This document shows, in pieces, positions 9,186-21,985 of a stretch of 64,000 nt of DNA (its first letter is position 1; every line of letters starts with the position of its first letter). The translations under genes were made by a program, and so were the position numbers. This DNA comes from Cyanobium sp. Cruz CV13-4-11 (lineage in GTDB: Bacteria > Cyanobacteriota > Cyanobacteriia > PCC-6307 > Cyanobiaceae): the NCBI RefSeq assembly GCF_024346055.1, contig NZ_JAGQCH010000007.1, positions 62,001 to 126,000 of the forward strand, read 5' to 3'. The notes under the pieces were generated by a model. It saw only the letters and a list, made by a program, of their open reading frames with translations, did no database searches and was not told where the DNA came from.

Positions 9186-10242
9186 GCCTCTCCTCGTCGA
9201 TGGCGGTTCGGCCCACCAGCCGGCCATCCTTCAACAGCTGACTCAGCCGCCAGCGGCGGCGGCCGTCGGGGCTGCAGCTGATGATCTCGTGGATGTCGGG
9301 ATCGCCCGGATCCCGGGCGTGCATCACCAGCAGGCTGCCGGCGGCCGGCTGCTCGCCTGGCAGGTCCATCGCCCAGCCCTGGAAGCGGTCGCTGGCGAAC
9401 CACACCCGGCCGGAATGGATCGCGCCCTGGGCTTCGAGGCGGCGCAGCGGGGCGTCCTCGGTGCCATGGAGGTTGCTCTGGTGGTAGCGCCAGAGGCCTC
9501 CCTCCTGGAACACCCGGATGGTGATCGTGCTTGGGAAAGTCTCGAGCAGCCCGCCGCCGGCGTCATAGCGCCGGAAGGTGCCCCGCCACACGCCCTGTTG
9601 CCGCACCAGGGAGGGCAGATCGTCCCCGATGGGACCCTCCACCCGATCGAACAGCAGCCAGCTGAAGCCGTCGACCTCTCCCCGCACCGAGCCATCGGCC
9701 AGCCGCAGGCTGCGGTCCCGGTACCAGAGCTGGTCGGGATGGAGGAGCATCTCGAACTCGGCGCAGACCTCACCGTCCTGGGGATGGCGGTAGCGGCAGG
9801 CCCCGGGATCCATGCGGGCGCGGAAGCGGTCGAAGGCCAGCTCCGCCTCAAAAAACAGATCGCAGCCCGGATGGCGATCGAAGGCCTCCGGCCCCAGGGT
9901 CTGCACCTGGGCGGCCGCCAGCGCCGGGCGGTCGTAGGTGGGCCCCCCGCGGAAGAACAGCTGCTCGGCCCTGACGCTGCCGCGCTGCGGATCCAGCCCG
10001 AGCACCACCACCCGCTGGCGGTGGGCCAGCTGGGGGGCGCTGGCGCGGAACTCCTGGAAGTAGAGCACCACCGCCCCCAGCTGGGGCGCCTGCAGCCGCT
10101 CCACCTCCATGGTGCGCCGTTCCCGGGTGAGCTCGGGCGCCACCGGACCGCCCCTGGCCACATGGGCGGCCACCTGGCGCCGGTTATGGAAGGAGCCCTG
10201 CCAGCGGGCGGCGATCGTTTCGAGCTGGGTGGTGCTGTCCAT
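9172..10242 (-). CDS. CpcT/CpeT-like protein with DUF3598-like C-terminal half
   Basis: The first ~190 residues resemble the CpcT/CpeT chromophore-lyase fold: ARWQGSFHNRRQ, then VVLYFQEFRAS and AHRQRVVVLG, LDPQRGSVRAEQLFF, and a cysteine-containing GACRYRHPQDGEVCAEFEMLL region. In characterised members this fold attaches phycobilins to phycobiliproteins. The second half (VEGPIGDDLPSLVRQQGVWRGTFRRYD onwards) looks like a second calycin-type barrel of the DUF3598 kind. At 356 residues it is clearly longer than a single CpcT (about 200). No phycobiliprotein genes are nearby, so a chromophore role is only a possibility. It lies eight bases downstream of ispD on the same strand. Confidence 0.6.
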   Translation of the reverse strand: MDSTTQLETIAARWQGSFHNRRQVAAHVARGGPVAPELTRERRTMEVERLQAPQLGAVVLYFQEFRASAPQLAHRQRVVVLGLDPQRGSVRAEQLFFRGGPTYDRPALAAAQVQTLGPEAFDRHPGCDLFFEAELAFDRFRARMDPGACRYRHPQDGEVCAEFEMLLHPDQLWYRDRSLRLADGSVRGEVDGFSWLLFDRVEGPIGDDLPSLVRQQGVWRGTFRRYDAGGGLLETFPSTITIRVFQEGGLWRYHQSNLHGTEDAPLRRLEAQGAIHSGRVWFASDRFQGWAMDLPGEQPAAGSLLVMHARDPGDPDIHEIISCSPDGRRRWRLSQLLKDGRLVGRTAIDEERLTGD

Positions 10243-10250
10243 CGGCGACC

Positions 10251-10958
10251 TCAGGCGCCGCGGGCCGCCAGCACCGCGCTGGCGATGGTGAGATCGAAGC
10301 GGGTGGTGAGCTTGATGTTCGATGGCGGCGCCTCCAGCACCCGCACCGGCAGCCCCAGCCGCTCGTAGAGCGCCGCATCGTCGGTGACGCTCCAGCCCTC
10401 ACGCTCGGCCCGCCCGTGGGCCTCCCGAAGCTGGGCCACCCCGAAGCCCTGGGGCGTCTGGGCGGCCCAGAGGCCGCTGCGTTCGGGGGTGGCGGTGATC
10501 AGGCCCCGGCCATCCACCTGCTTGATGGTGTCGGTGACGGGGGTGGCCGCGATGATGCCGGCCCCTTCGGCCATGGCCTGGGTCAGGGCCGTGGCACAAC
10601 GCTCCAGCAGCTCCGGTTCCGCCAGGCAGCGGGCGCCGTCATGGATCAGCACCGCCTCGGCATCGGCCGGCAAGGCCTCCAGGCCACGGCGCACCGAGTC
10701 CTGGCGGGTGTCGCCGCCGACGATCCAGGCCACCGGTTCGGCTAGGGAGCGGCGTGGCTCGGCCGCGGCCAGGATCGTCCCGATCGCCGCCTCGTCCTCG
10801 GGGCGGCCCATCACCCCGATCCAGCGGATCGCCCCGCAGGCCAGGGCGGCATCGAGGGTCCAGGCCAGGACGGGGCGGCCGGCCAGGGGCAGCAGCAGCT
10901 TGTTGGTGACGGCGCCCATGCGGCGCCCGCTGCCGGCGGCGGCGATCAGCAAATGCAC
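10251..10958 (-). CDS. ispD: 2-C-methyl-D-erythritol 4-phosphate cytidylyltransferase
   Basis: Third enzyme of the MEP isoprenoid pathway; it converts MEP and CTP to CDP-methylerythritol. The GTG at 10958 yields [15 protein letters not shown] followed by [17 protein letters not shown], the CTP-binding glycine-rich loop and catalytic lysine. [14 protein letters not shown] and AAQTPQGF follow at the expected spacing, and the protein has 235 residues as usual for IspD. An ATG at 11000 would add 14 residues not seen in the family. It is divergent from the GT9-like gene, about 80 bp apart. Confidence 0.94.
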   Translation of the reverse strand: MHLLIAAAGSGRRMGAVTNKLLLPLAGRPVLAWTLDAALACGAIRWIGVMGRPEDEAAIGTILAAAEPRRSLAEPVAWIVGGDTRQDSVRRGLEALPADAEAVLIHDGARCLAEPELLERCATALTQAMAEGAGIIAATPVTDTIKQVDGRGLITATPERSGLWAAQTPQGFGVAQLREAHGRAEREGWSVTDDAALYERLGLPVRVLEAPPSNIKLTTRFDLTIASAVLAARGA

Positions 10959-11037
10959 AAGCGATGGGCCGCCCGGGCGGAACACTGGAATCCCCTCCAT
11001 ACAATCAGGCCGCCAGGCCCGCCCGACCCAACGCCCG

Positions 11038-11880
11038 ATGCGCGCACTGTTTCTGATCCCAGGCGATGGCGCCAGCCAGTTGCAGGCGCTTCCCGCCGTG
11101 GCGGCCACCGCCGAGCAACTCCAGTTCCAGATTCAGGTGGCCTGCCACCCCTCGCTGGCCGGCCTCTGGAAGCTGCTGCCGGCGGTGGAGAAGGTCATTC
11201 CCTTCAACTTCGGCGACGCCACCCTGGCCGATTGGGCCAACCTGCTGGGATGCGTGCGGGAGCCCGACTTTCAGGCCTGCATCAACCTGGCCAGCGGTCG
11301 CCAGGTGGATCTGATGCTCTCGATGAGTCACATCCCCAACCGCATGGCCGCCGGGGGCTTCTCCGCCACCGAGACCGTCCAGGTGCCCCAGAACATCTGG
11401 CCCGCCCAGGCCCTGGAGGCCTACCTGCGGCCGATCGGGGTGAGCCTCGATGCCGCCGCCTTCCGCCTCAGCCTGTCGAAGGGCGCCCTCGACGAAGCGC
11501 TGACCGCGTTGCCGGCCGGCGACGGTCCGATGCTGCTGCTGGCCCCCTGCGGCGGCCCGGACGACTGGCAGGCCGCGGCCTGGCAGGAGCTGCCCGGCCA
11601 CATCGCCGCCACCCTGCCCGGCCTGCGCTCCCTGCAGGTGCCGCCAGCCTCTTCAGCCCACCTGAGCGCCCGGGCCGCCCTGGTGGCCGCCAGCGACGTG
11701 GTGCTGGCCAGCGATGCGCTGACCATCGAACTGGCCCTGCTCAGCGGCACCCCGGTGGTGGCCCTGGGTCGCAGCAGCGACAGCCTTCCGACCCGCAGCG
11801 GAGTACAAGGGCTTGGTTCCCCCGGCCACCTGCGTGACCTCTCCTCCAGCGACGTGCTCAAGGCCCTCGGCCTGGTCTGA
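11038..11880 (+). CDS. Glycosyltransferase family 9-like (heptosyltransferase-like) protein
   Basis: The 280-residue protein resembles ADP-heptose:LPS heptosyltransferases in layout. It has an N-terminal Rossmann-like start [21 protein letters not shown], a middle [23 protein letters not shown], and a C-terminal half ending in [27 protein letters not shown], which matches the GT9 acceptor/donor loop (usual form D-SG--H-A-ALG-P). The usual D..H pair is altered here, so activity is uncertain. ATG 11038 is the natural start; the frame is open further upstream only antisense to ispD. The K+ channel gene follows after nine bases. Confidence 0.6.
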   Translation: MRALFLIPGDGASQLQALPAVAATAEQLQFQIQVACHPSLAGLWKLLPAVEKVIPFNFGDATLADWANLLGCVREPDFQACINLASGRQVDLMLSMSHIPNRMAAGGFSATETVQVPQNIWPAQALEAYLRPIGVSLDAAAFRLSLSKGALDEALTALPAGDGPMLLLAPCGGPDDWQAAAWQELPGHIAATLPGLRSLQVPPASSAHLSARAALVAASDVVLASDALTIELALLSGTPVVALGRSSDSLPTRSGVQGLGSPGHLRDLSSSDVLKALGLV

Positions 11881-11889
11881 GCGGCGCCC

Positions 11890-13014
11890 ATGAGTCGCCT
11901 GTGGTTCTCCCGCAGGAAGCGCCCCCCCTCGGCCAGGTCCCGCCGTCCCTGGGTCACCCCCATGATCGCCCTGATCGTGGTGGTCAACGCCAGCGCGATC
12001 GGCTACCGGATCACCGAAGGCTGGAACTGGGGCGATTGCTACTGGATGGTGGCGATCACCATCGCCACGATCGGCTATGGCGAGGTCCACCCCCTTTCCA
12101 CCGCAGGGCGGATCATCACCGTGTTCTCCATCGGCGGAGGGCTCGTGGTGGTCCAGCTCACCGTCCAGAGCCTGGTGGGCCTCTCCGAAACCGGCTACTT
12201 CCGGCGCCTGCGGGAGCGCCGATTCCGCACCTGGGTCCAAAGCATGAACAACCACGTGATTCTCTGCGGCTATGGCCGCATCGGCAAGGAGATCGCCGAT
12301 CAGCTGATCCGGGAGCAGGTCCCGCTGCTGGTGGTGGAGATGGACGCCGGCTGCCGCGATGAGGCGGAGGAGCGGGGTCTGCCGGTGCTGTTAGCCGACG
12401 CCACCCTTGATGAGACCCTGCTGGAGGCGGGCATCCATCAGTGCCGCAGCCTGGTGGCGGCCCTGCCCAACAACGCGGCCAACCTCTACGTGGTGCTGAG
12501 CGCCCGGGGGTTGGCCCCCCGCTGCCGCCTGATCGCCCGCTCCGACAGCGCCGAGGCGGGACGCAAGCTGCGCCTGGCCGGGGCCGACCAGGTGGTGAGC
12601 CCCTACGTGGCGGGGGGCCGGGTGATGGCCGCCACGGCCCTGCGGCCGCTGGCCGTCGACTTCATGGAGCTGCTGGCCGGCTCCGACTGCGAGGTGGAGG
12701 AATTCCAGCTCAGCGACGACCCCTCCCGGCTGGGGGAGCTGCTGGGCCGCAGCCTGGCGGAGATCCAGTTCGGCCGCCGCAGCGGCGCCCAGGTGCTGGC
12801 CATCCGCACCCCGGCGCCGGCGGTGGTCAATCCCTACTCCTACCGGGGCACCACCTACGGCACCCCGGAGGCCACCCTGGTCACCAACCCCGGCGGCGAC
12901 ATCCGGCTGGAAGCCGGCCAGCTGCTGGTGGTGATGGGCAGCAAGGAGCAGCTGCAGCGCTTCGCTGAGGTGCTCGGCCCGGCCCTGGAGAGTTCCGACC
13001 AGATGGCGGAGTGA
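11890..13014 (+). CDS. Potassium channel with RCK (TrkA-N/TrkA-C) domains
   Basis: Predicted K+ channel of the two-helix pore type. A first helix at about residues 24-38 and a pore loop with filter TIGYGE (residues 60-65) are followed by a second helix, VFSIGGGLVVVQLTV. After residue 118 a Rossmann-type RCK domain begins with NNHVILCGYGRIGKEIADQL, carrying the GxGxxG nucleotide loop. A TrkA-C-like domain follows, with QVLAIRTPAP and GQLLVVMGSKEQLQRF near the end. The layout matches MthK/Kch-type ligand-gated channels. The GYG signature is intact, in contrast to the channel-like gene at 21.2-22.0 kb. Confidence 0.9.
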   Translation: MSRLWFSRRKRPPSARSRRPWVTPMIALIVVVNASAIGYRITEGWNWGDCYWMVAITIATIGYGEVHPLSTAGRIITVFSIGGGLVVVQLTVQSLVGLSETGYFRRLRERRFRTWVQSMNNHVILCGYGRIGKEIADQLIREQVPLLVVEMDAGCRDEAEERGLPVLLADATLDETLLEAGIHQCRSLVAALPNNAANLYVVLSARGLAPRCRLIARSDSAEAGRKLRLAGADQVVSPYVAGGRVMAATALRPLAVDFMELLAGSDCEVEEFQLSDDPSRLGELLGRSLAEIQFGRRSGAQVLAIRTPAPAVVNPYSYRGTTYGTPEATLVTNPGGDIRLEAGQLLVVMGSKEQLQRFAEVLGPALESSDQMAE

Positions 13015-13824
<810 letters not shown>

Positions 13825-14067
13825 TCAGGATTCGGGTGCCAGGGGCTGGCCGAGGTCTTCCCGCAGCTTGCGGATGCGCTGCAGCAGGCGCAGGCGCCGG
13901 CTGCGGGCCGTGAGGGTGAGGAACAGCCGGATCGGCACATAGACCAGGGCCATCAGCAGGCCGAGGGCGGCGATCAGCAGAAACACCATGCCGTCGGCGG
14001 TGGTGCTGGGTACCAGGGCCGACTCGGTGGCCGCGCTGTCGAGGGTCTGCTGCAGCAGGTCTTCCAT
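13825..14067 (-). CDS. Small membrane protein, unknown function
   Basis: Not recognised. From the ATG at 14067 it encodes 80 residues: a short acidic N-terminus (MEDLLQQTLDSAATES), one clear transmembrane helix (MVFLLIAALGLLMALVYVPI, about residues 26-45), then a strongly basic tail (TARSRRLRLLQRIRKLRE). An in-frame extension to 14121 would add 18 Arg/Ala-rich residues and is less likely. It is convergent with fabG and divergent from groEL. Confidence 0.6.
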   Translation of the reverse strand: MEDLLQQTLDSAATESALVPSTTADGMVFLLIAALGLLMALVYVPIRLFLTLTARSRRLRLLQRIRKLREDLGQPLAPES

Positions 14068-14112
14068 GGTGTGAAGGTACCTCCTGCGACGGGGGGCTGC
14101 AGCCGACCCTGA

Positions 14113-15861
<1,749 letters not shown>

Positions 15862-15879
15862 GGCCGGGTGAGCCGACGC

Positions 15880-16596
15880 TCAGCCGGCCATGGCCCGCAC
15901 GTAGGCGGCCACCTGCAGATCCACCCCGGTGATCGCCGTTCCCACCACGACGGCATCGGCACCACGGTTCAGGGCACGGGACGCCTCCTGGCTGGAGGCA
16001 ATCCCGCCTTCGCAGATCAGCGCCACCGCCTCGGGGAGGTCGCGCCGCAACGGCCCCAGCAGGTCCCAGGCCGGAGGTTGCAGCGAGGCGGTGGCCTCGG
16101 TGTAGCCATAGAGGGTGGTGCCGACCCATTGGCAACCCAGGGCCGCCGCCCGCAGACCGTTCGCCGCGCTGTCCACATCCGCCATCAGCGGAGCGCCCAG
16201 ATCCGTGCGGGTGCGCCTGATCAGGTCCTCCAGCGCCTGGCCATCGGGGCGTGGACGCTCGGTGGCATCGATGGCCACCACATCAGCTCCAGCCGCCCAG
16301 ACGGCACGGATCTCCTCCCAGCCGGGGGTGATGTACACGGCGCTGTCCGGGAATGGGCGCTTCCAGAGCCCCACGATCAGGGCCCCGGGGCAGCGGCGGC
16401 GCACCGCGCCGATGTGCTCTGGACTCTCGAGCCGCACCCCGGCGGCCCCCTGGCGCAGGCTGGCCTCCGCCATCGCGGCGATCACGGCCGGATCGCGCAT
16501 GGGCGAACCCTCCGGTGCCTGCACCGACACGATCAGGCGGCCGTTCAGGGCGGCGCGTTCAGGCAGGGGACGGGACGACAGCATGGACGGCTGCAA
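15880..16596 (-). CDS. nanE: Putative N-acetylmannosamine-6-phosphate 2-epimerase
   Basis: A 238-residue TIM-barrel protein with NanE features: RLIVSVQAPEGSPM near the N-terminus, the GAAGVRLESPEHIGAVR loop, KRPFPDSAVYITP, AGADVVAIDAT, and a C-terminal phosphate-binding stretch CEGGIASSQEA...GADAVVVGTAITG. The family interconverts ManNAc-6-P and GlcNAc-6-P. No other sialic acid or amino sugar catabolic gene is visible here, so its role may be amino sugar recycling rather than sialic acid use. It lies ten bases after the preceding hypothetical gene on the minus strand. Confidence 0.85.
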   Translation of the reverse strand: MQPSMLSSRPLPERAALNGRLIVSVQAPEGSPMRDPAVIAAMAEASLRQGAAGVRLESPEHIGAVRRRCPGALIVGLWKRPFPDSAVYITPGWEEIRAVWAAGADVVAIDATERPRPDGQALEDLIRRTRTDLGAPLMADVDSAANGLRAAALGCQWVGTTLYGYTEATASLQPPAWDLLGPLRRDLPEAVALICEGGIASSQEASRALNRGADAVVVGTAITGVDLQVAAYVRAMAG

Positions 16597-16605
16597 AAGG
16601 GATGA

Positions 16606-17082
16606 TCAGCTGGCGCGGCGATGCTGGGGAGCGCCGGAGAGCCAGGAGCGCAACCCGGCCAGGGTGGAGGGCGCCGGGGCCGGGGGTGTGCCCGGGGGAA
16701 GGACGCTGAGGCGGGAGGCCTCGGGCAGGGACCTCGCCGCCAATACGGGCTCGGGGACCAGCGCGACAGGCACCGGCGGCGTCGAGAAGGCCGCTTCCAG
16801 GGCCGCAAAGGCATCGTCCACGCCAGCAGCCATGGGCTTGAGGTGATCCGACCCAGGGGCGGTGGGGGCAACGGCCGGTCCCTCCAGGTGTTGGCGGAGC
16901 CACTCGCCGGCCTCGCTGCCCTGCTGGGCGATCAGGGGGCCGGTGCGGAACTGCTCAAGGGAACCCACCCCGTGGCGGTGGGCCCACTGGCGGATCAGAC
17001 GGGCCGTGGCGGTGGCATCCCTGCGGTGGACGGCCTCAAGCAGCAGGTTGGAGAGCTCGGGCCGGGAGGGGGGCAGGGACAC
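16606..17082 (-). CDS. Hypothetical protein
   Basis: Not recognised. The 158-residue product has a helical N-terminal ~65 residues (PELSNLLLEAVHRRDATATARLIRQWAHRHG) that resembles a short helical-repeat segment. A Pro/Val/Ala-rich low-complexity region and a short C-terminal STLAGLRSWLSGAP follow. No signal peptide or membrane helix. It sits 11 bases after the ABC permease gene and 10 before nanE, so it is probably cotranscribed with the ctaA-ctaB-ABC run. Confidence 0.6.
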   Translation of the reverse strand: MSLPPSRPELSNLLLEAVHRRDATATARLIRQWAHRHGVGSLEQFRTGPLIAQQGSEAGEWLRQHLEGPAVAPTAPGSDHLKPMAAGVDDAFAALEAAFSTPPVPVALVPEPVLAARSLPEASRLSVLPPGTPPAPAPSTLAGLRSWLSGAPQHRRAS

Positions 17083-17093
17083 GGGGCGGGGCG

Positions 17094-17957
17094 TCAGGTG
17101 AGCTTGCGATCCAGCATCGGGCGGATCAGCAGGAACAGACCGGCGGCCAGGCCCGCCAGGATGGCCAGGCAGGTGAGGGCCGAGAGGGATCCGTAGGGAG
17201 CCACCAGCACCACGTCGGTGAGGTGGAAGGATCCCGCGTAGGCAGCGCGGATCGGTTCAATCGCGAAGGTAAGGGGATTCAGGGCCGCCAGCCAGCCCAG
17301 CCAGGGGGGCATGAAGGAAATCGGCGCCAGGGCGGTGCTGGCGAACAGAAGCGGCAGGTTGGCCACGAAGATCACCGCGATCAGCTCGATGTGGCCCGGC
17401 AGGGCGAAGGCCAGGCCGAGGCTGAGGGCGGTGACGGCGAAGACCAGCAGCAGCAGGGTGACCAGCACCAGCAGCAACCCCGCCCCTCCGGGCCAGCCGT
17501 AGCCCAGCAGGGCCGCCGTGCCCATGATCGCCAGGCTCTGCACCAGGCTCAGGCTGGTGATGTAGAGCACCGAGGCGAAGACGATCGAACTGCGGGAGCG
17601 CAGCGGCGCCACCAGCAGCCGGTTGAGGAAGCCGAACTCCCGGTCGAACATCACCGGCAGACCGGCATTGAGAGCGGCACTGAAGGCCGTGAACACGATC
17701 ACCCCGGCCCCCAGGAAGCGGCCGTAGCTGATGCCCCCGGGCAGCAGACCCTCCGGGGCATTGGCGAACAGGGCCCCGAACAGGACCAGCCAGATCAATG
17801 GCTGCAGCACCCCCGCCACGAGGGTGGATGGACGGCGGGCCAGCTGAACAAACAGACGCCGGGTGAGGGCGAGGGTCTCCTGGGAGATCTCGGCGAAGGC
17901 CGAGGGCTCCGTGCTGGCGGAGGGGACGGGGGCGAGGGAAGGGCTGGCGCTGGTCAT
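17094..17957 (-). CDS. ABC-2 type transporter permease
   Basis: Membrane subunit of an export ABC transporter of the DrrB/ABC-2 type. The 287 residues contain six hydrophobic segments. The conserved ABC-2 regions are RRPSTLVAGVLQPLIWLVLFG after the first cytoplasmic stretch, FDREFGFLNRLLVAP in the middle loop, and PLTFAIEPIRAAY late in the protein. It lies 22 bases downstream of its ATPase partner. In the marine Synechococcus group this pair commonly sits beside ctaA-ctaB. The substrate is unknown. Confidence 0.88.
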   Translation of the reverse strand: MTSASPSLAPVPSASTEPSAFAEISQETLALTRRLFVQLARRPSTLVAGVLQPLIWLVLFGALFANAPEGLLPGGISYGRFLGAGVIVFTAFSAALNAGLPVMFDREFGFLNRLLVAPLRSRSSIVFASVLYITSLSLVQSLAIMGTAALLGYGWPGGAGLLLVLVTLLLLVFAVTALSLGLAFALPGHIELIAVIFVANLPLLFASTALAPISFMPPWLGWLAALNPLTFAIEPIRAAYAGSFHLTDVVLVAPYGSLSALTCLAILAGLAAGLFLLIRPMLDRKLT

Positions 17958-17979
17958 GGGGAATCAGGGAATCGGGTCG

Positions 17980-19002
<1,023 letters not shown>

Positions 19003-19040
19003 GCCGGGATCAATCGCGAAGGGCCGGAAGCCTGGTCAAT

Positions 19041-20036
19041 CTAGGCAGCAGCCGTGGGGGTCAAGTGGAACGCGGCGGCCACCAGGGCGCCCGGAGCGCC
19101 GGCGGTGGCCAGGGGGGTGCGCGCCAGCACCAGCAGCAAACAGATGCCGAAGAGGTAGAAAATCGACCAGCGGAACATGCTGCGGGCCCGGCGGGGATCG
19201 CCGGGGTCCTCAAGCAGGCTGGCGCTGAGCTGCAGCAGCCTGGCATTGAAGGGAAGCACCAGCAGGCCGTAGAGCCAGCCGCCGCTGGGCAGGGCAACCA
19301 CGCCGGCCAGACTCATGGCCACAGTCACCCAGCTATAGCGGCGGATCGCCTCGGCCGTGACCTCCAGGCCCTTCACCACCGGCAGCATCGGGATGCCCAC
19401 AGAGCGGTAATCCTCATACAGGAGCAGCGCCAGGGCCCAGAAATGGGCGGGGGTCCACACCATCACCAGAGTGAACAGCCACCAGCTGCTCCAGCCCAGG
19501 TGGCCGGTGGCGGCAGCCGCCCCCACCAGGGGGGGAATGGCTCCGGCGATGCCGCCGATGACGATGTTCTGGGTGGTGCGGGGTTTGAGCAGGGCCGTGT
19601 AGAGCAGCACGTAACTGCACAGCCCCAGCAGGGCCAGGGAGGCGGCCAGGGCGTTCACCCCCAGGACAAGCACCAGCACCGAGGCGACCGTGAGACCGAC
19701 GGCCAGGGCAAAGGCCTGCCGCTGGGCCAGCCGGCCCGACGGCAGCGCCCGGCGACTGGTCCGCTGCATGCGGCCGTCGAGTTCCTGCTCCCAGAGGCAG
19801 TTGAGGACACCGGCCGCCGCCGAGGCCATCGAGCCACCCACCAGGGTGCAGACCAGCCGCAGCGGATCCAGCGGCCAGGCGGCGGTGAGGGCCATGCCGC
19901 CCACCGTGGTCGCCAGCAGCAGCGGGATCAGCCGCGGCTTGGCCACCTCAAGCAAGGCCGGCAACTTCACCGAAGGTCGGATCGCGGCCGGCGGAGGGGA
20001 CGCGGCGATGGCCGACACGGCGCTGACACTAACCAT
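19041..20036 (-). CDS. ctaB: Protoheme IX farnesyltransferase (heme O synthase)
   Basis: UbiA-family membrane enzyme that farnesylates protoheme to heme O, the first step to heme A for cytochrome aa3 oxidase. The 331-residue product has [18 protein letters not shown], the first Asp-type motif [23 protein letters not shown], and [29 protein letters not shown], the heme O synthase signature. The start is ATG 20036, overlapping the end of ctaA by 8 bp. The frame stays open above this through ctaA, but there it is only a shadow of ctaA. Confidence 0.94.
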   Translation of the reverse strand: MVSVSAVSAIAASPPPAAIRPSVKLPALLEVAKPRLIPLLLATTVGGMALTAAWPLDPLRLVCTLVGGSMASAAAGVLNCLWEQELDGRMQRTSRRALPSGRLAQRQAFALAVGLTVASVLVLVLGVNALAASLALLGLCSYVLLYTALLKPRTTQNIVIGGIAGAIPPLVGAAAATGHLGWSSWWLFTLVMVWTPAHFWALALLLYEDYRSVGIPMLPVVKGLEVTAEAIRRYSWVTVAMSLAGVVALPSGGWLYGLLVLPFNARLLQLSASLLEDPGDPRRARSMFRWSIFYLFGICLLLVLARTPLATAGAPGALVAAAFHLTPTAAA

Positions 20037-20982
20037 GGGCCACCTCAAGACGGGAAGGAACGGAAGGGGGTTGAAACGACAATCCCCAGAGGCCACCGAG
20101 CACTCCCACCAGCAGGGCGGCGGTGAGCTGGTGGGCCACGGTGACGGCGGGGACGGCCAGCTGGAGCCGCAGGGTGAAGACCCCGAGGGCCACCTGGACC
20201 GCCACCAGCGCGGCGGCGGCCAGGGCCAGGCCCTGGAGCCGCCGATGGCCGGACGGCAGGGCCAGGGAGCTGGCGGCCAGCAGCAGCACCGCGAAGGCCG
20301 CCGGATAGGCCCCCTGGCGGTGCAGCAGCAGCCAGCGGCAACCCTCGCCGGCCTGGACACAGAGATCGGCGGCCCAGCGGCTGGCCATGGCACCACCCAG
20401 CAGGCACTGGGTGCCGACGAGCAGGGCCGCCAGAACGGCCAAGGGGGCCCACCAGCGCGGCAGATCGCCGGCAGCCTCCGGTTCAGGAGGCTCCAGGCCC
20501 TGGTGCATGGCGCTCAGCAGCAGCACCAGGCTGAGGGCGGTGGCCAGGTGCAGGGTGACGGTGGGGGCAGCCAGCTGGCTGAGCACCGTGAGGGCCCCGA
20601 GTCCGCCTTGCACTGCCACCATCGCCAGGGCCAGACCGGAGCTCCAGGGCAGCCATCCCGGGAAGCGGGCCCGGAACCGCAGGCTGAGGGCGAAGAGGAG
20701 CAGGAGGGCGACCCCCACCAGGAAGGCGTCGAGGCGGTGGAACCACTCCAGGAACACCTGAAGGTTCCACTGGCGGCCCGGCCAGAGCACGCCATAACAC
20801 AGGGGCCAGTCCGGGCAGGCCAGGCCCGCCTCCATCACCCGGGTGGCACCGCCGATGGCCACAAGGGCCACCAGGGCGACCACGAGGTGGGCGGTGAGCA
20901 GGGGCACCAGGCGAACGACCCAACCGGCCCCGCTGGTGGACCGAGGACGGGGTAGGGGTTGCGCGGAGGGCGCCACGGCCAT
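20029..20982 (-). CDS. ctaA: Heme A synthase (COX15/CtaA)
   Basis: Membrane oxygenase that converts heme O to heme A for cytochrome c oxidase. The 317-residue protein has eight hydrophobic helices. It contains [21 protein letters not shown] (family motif with two cysteines), EWFHRLDAF with a heme-ligand histidine, [12 protein letters not shown], and a later cysteine pair in the lumenal loop ([10 protein letters not shown]). It overlaps ctaB by 8 bp. Its promoter side contains repeat copy 1, starting 40 bp upstream of the ATG. Confidence 0.94.
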   Translation of the reverse strand: MAVAPSAQPLPRPRSTSGAGWVVRLVPLLTAHLVVALVALVAIGGATRVMEAGLACPDWPLCYGVLWPGRQWNLQVFLEWFHRLDAFLVGVALLLLFALSLRFRARFPGWLPWSSGLALAMVAVQGGLGALTVLSQLAAPTVTLHLATALSLVLLLSAMHQGLEPPEPEAAGDLPRWWAPLAVLAALLVGTQCLLGGAMASRWAADLCVQAGEGCRWLLLHRQGAYPAAFAVLLLAASSLALPSGHRRLQGLALAAAALVAVQVALGVFTLRLQLAVPAVTVAHQLTAALLVGVLGGLWGLSFQPPSVPSRLEVAHG

Positions 20983-21021
20983 GAATCAGGTGCTCTCTGA
21001 GAACCCAAGTTAGCGGTGATC

Positions 21022-21105
21022 GAAAGATGTGCGAATCAGCACATCGTGCGAAATGAATGTGAAATTTCTCCGAAATTGCTTTGCTGGCAACATCGAACAC
21101 ACGGC
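21022..21105. repeat. 84-bp direct repeat, copy 1 (upstream of ctaA)
   Basis: This segment matches 22248-22331 at 77 of 84 positions by hand alignment, without gaps and in the same orientation. Similarity drops sharply outside. Two inverted repeats lie inside: arms GATGTGC and GCACATC separated by GAATCA at 21026-21045, and arms AATTTC and GAAATT separated by TCC at 21063-21077. Both arms are intact in both copies. The element is AT-richer than the surrounding genome and starts 40 bp upstream of ctaA, so it looks like a promoter/operator segment. Confidence 0.85.
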
Positions 21106-21211
21106 GCCGTGCTCGGGCTTGCCTTATCGAACGCACCTTCGCCGGGGATGGACCGGCACTGGGACCGACCCCTGACCGACAGGCCAGGGGGGGGGCTCCG
21201 GTGATGCCGGG

Positions 21212-21985
21212 TCAGCGACTCGGAGGCTGGTGCCCCCCCCGATTGGAACGGGACGGCGGTAAGGCCCTTCCTGTGCCGGGCCTGCTGTGGAAGCGGCCCA
21301 GGATCAGGGCAATGAGGATGGCGATGTAGAGCTGGCCGGAAATGGTGATCACCACCGTGATCACTTGCCCGGTCACGTCGCTGCTGCGCAGCACCGCCGA
21401 TCCCACGGTGGTCAGGATCATGAACGAGGCGGCCATCAGCGCCGGCGCCATCGCCACGGCGTCAACGTTGCGATCCTGAAGCACCGGCAGGGCAGCAAGG
21501 TCGAAGGCGCCCGGATGCAGGACCCACAGGGCCACCAGCATCACCCCACCGGCGATGCCGACCAGGAGATAGCCGGAGGTGGCCCCCATCACCACGGCGA
21601 GCGTCACGAAGGGCTCCCGCACCAGGGTCTTCACCTTGCGCATCACGGCCAGCAGAAAGAACAGCAGCCAGGCGATCACATGCGGCACCGTGATGAGGCG
21701 CCCCAGCGGTGGATCGAAGGCCAGGGCCAGATGCCACACCCCCTCCAGGGCGAGCGCCAGGCCACCGAAGCCGTACACCAATGGCCGGGTGCTGATCAGG
21801 GGTGAGTACCGCGTCACCGTGGTGATCAACACCACCGCCAGGCTGGTCAGTAGCAGGGAGAGCAGCCAGACCTGCGACTGACAGAACGGCAGCGCCAGGA
21901 TCAGCAGGACCTCGGTGGCGAGGGTGAGGATGTAGCCGCGATGGCGGTGGCGGAGCCTCTGGATCTGCTCATGGGTGAAGGGCAT
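21212..21985 (-). CDS. Ion channel-like membrane protein with degenerate selectivity filter
   Basis: A 257-residue membrane protein with about six or seven hydrophobic segments from ATG 21985. The C-terminal part has the layout of a two-helix K+ channel pore: ASFMILTTVGSAVLRSSDVTG, where TTVGYGD would be expected, followed by the inner-helix-like SGQLYIAILIALILGRF. The GYG filter is missing, so K+ selectivity is doubtful. The tail is basic and Pro/Ser/Gly rich. The gene lies between ctaA and ctaC, two genes normally next to each other, and is bracketed by the 84-bp repeats. An in-frame start near 22030 is possible. Confidence 0.7.
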   Translation of the reverse strand: MPFTHEQIQRLRHRHRGYILTLATEVLLILALPFCQSQVWLLSLLLTSLAVVLITTVTRYSPLISTRPLVYGFGGLALALEGVWHLALAFDPPLGRLITVPHVIAWLLFFLLAVMRKVKTLVREPFVTLAVVMGATSGYLLVGIAGGVMLVALWVLHPGAFDLAALPVLQDRNVDAVAMAPALMAASFMILTTVGSAVLRSSDVTGQVITVVITISGQLYIAILIALILGRFHSRPGTGRALPPSRSNRGGHQPPSR

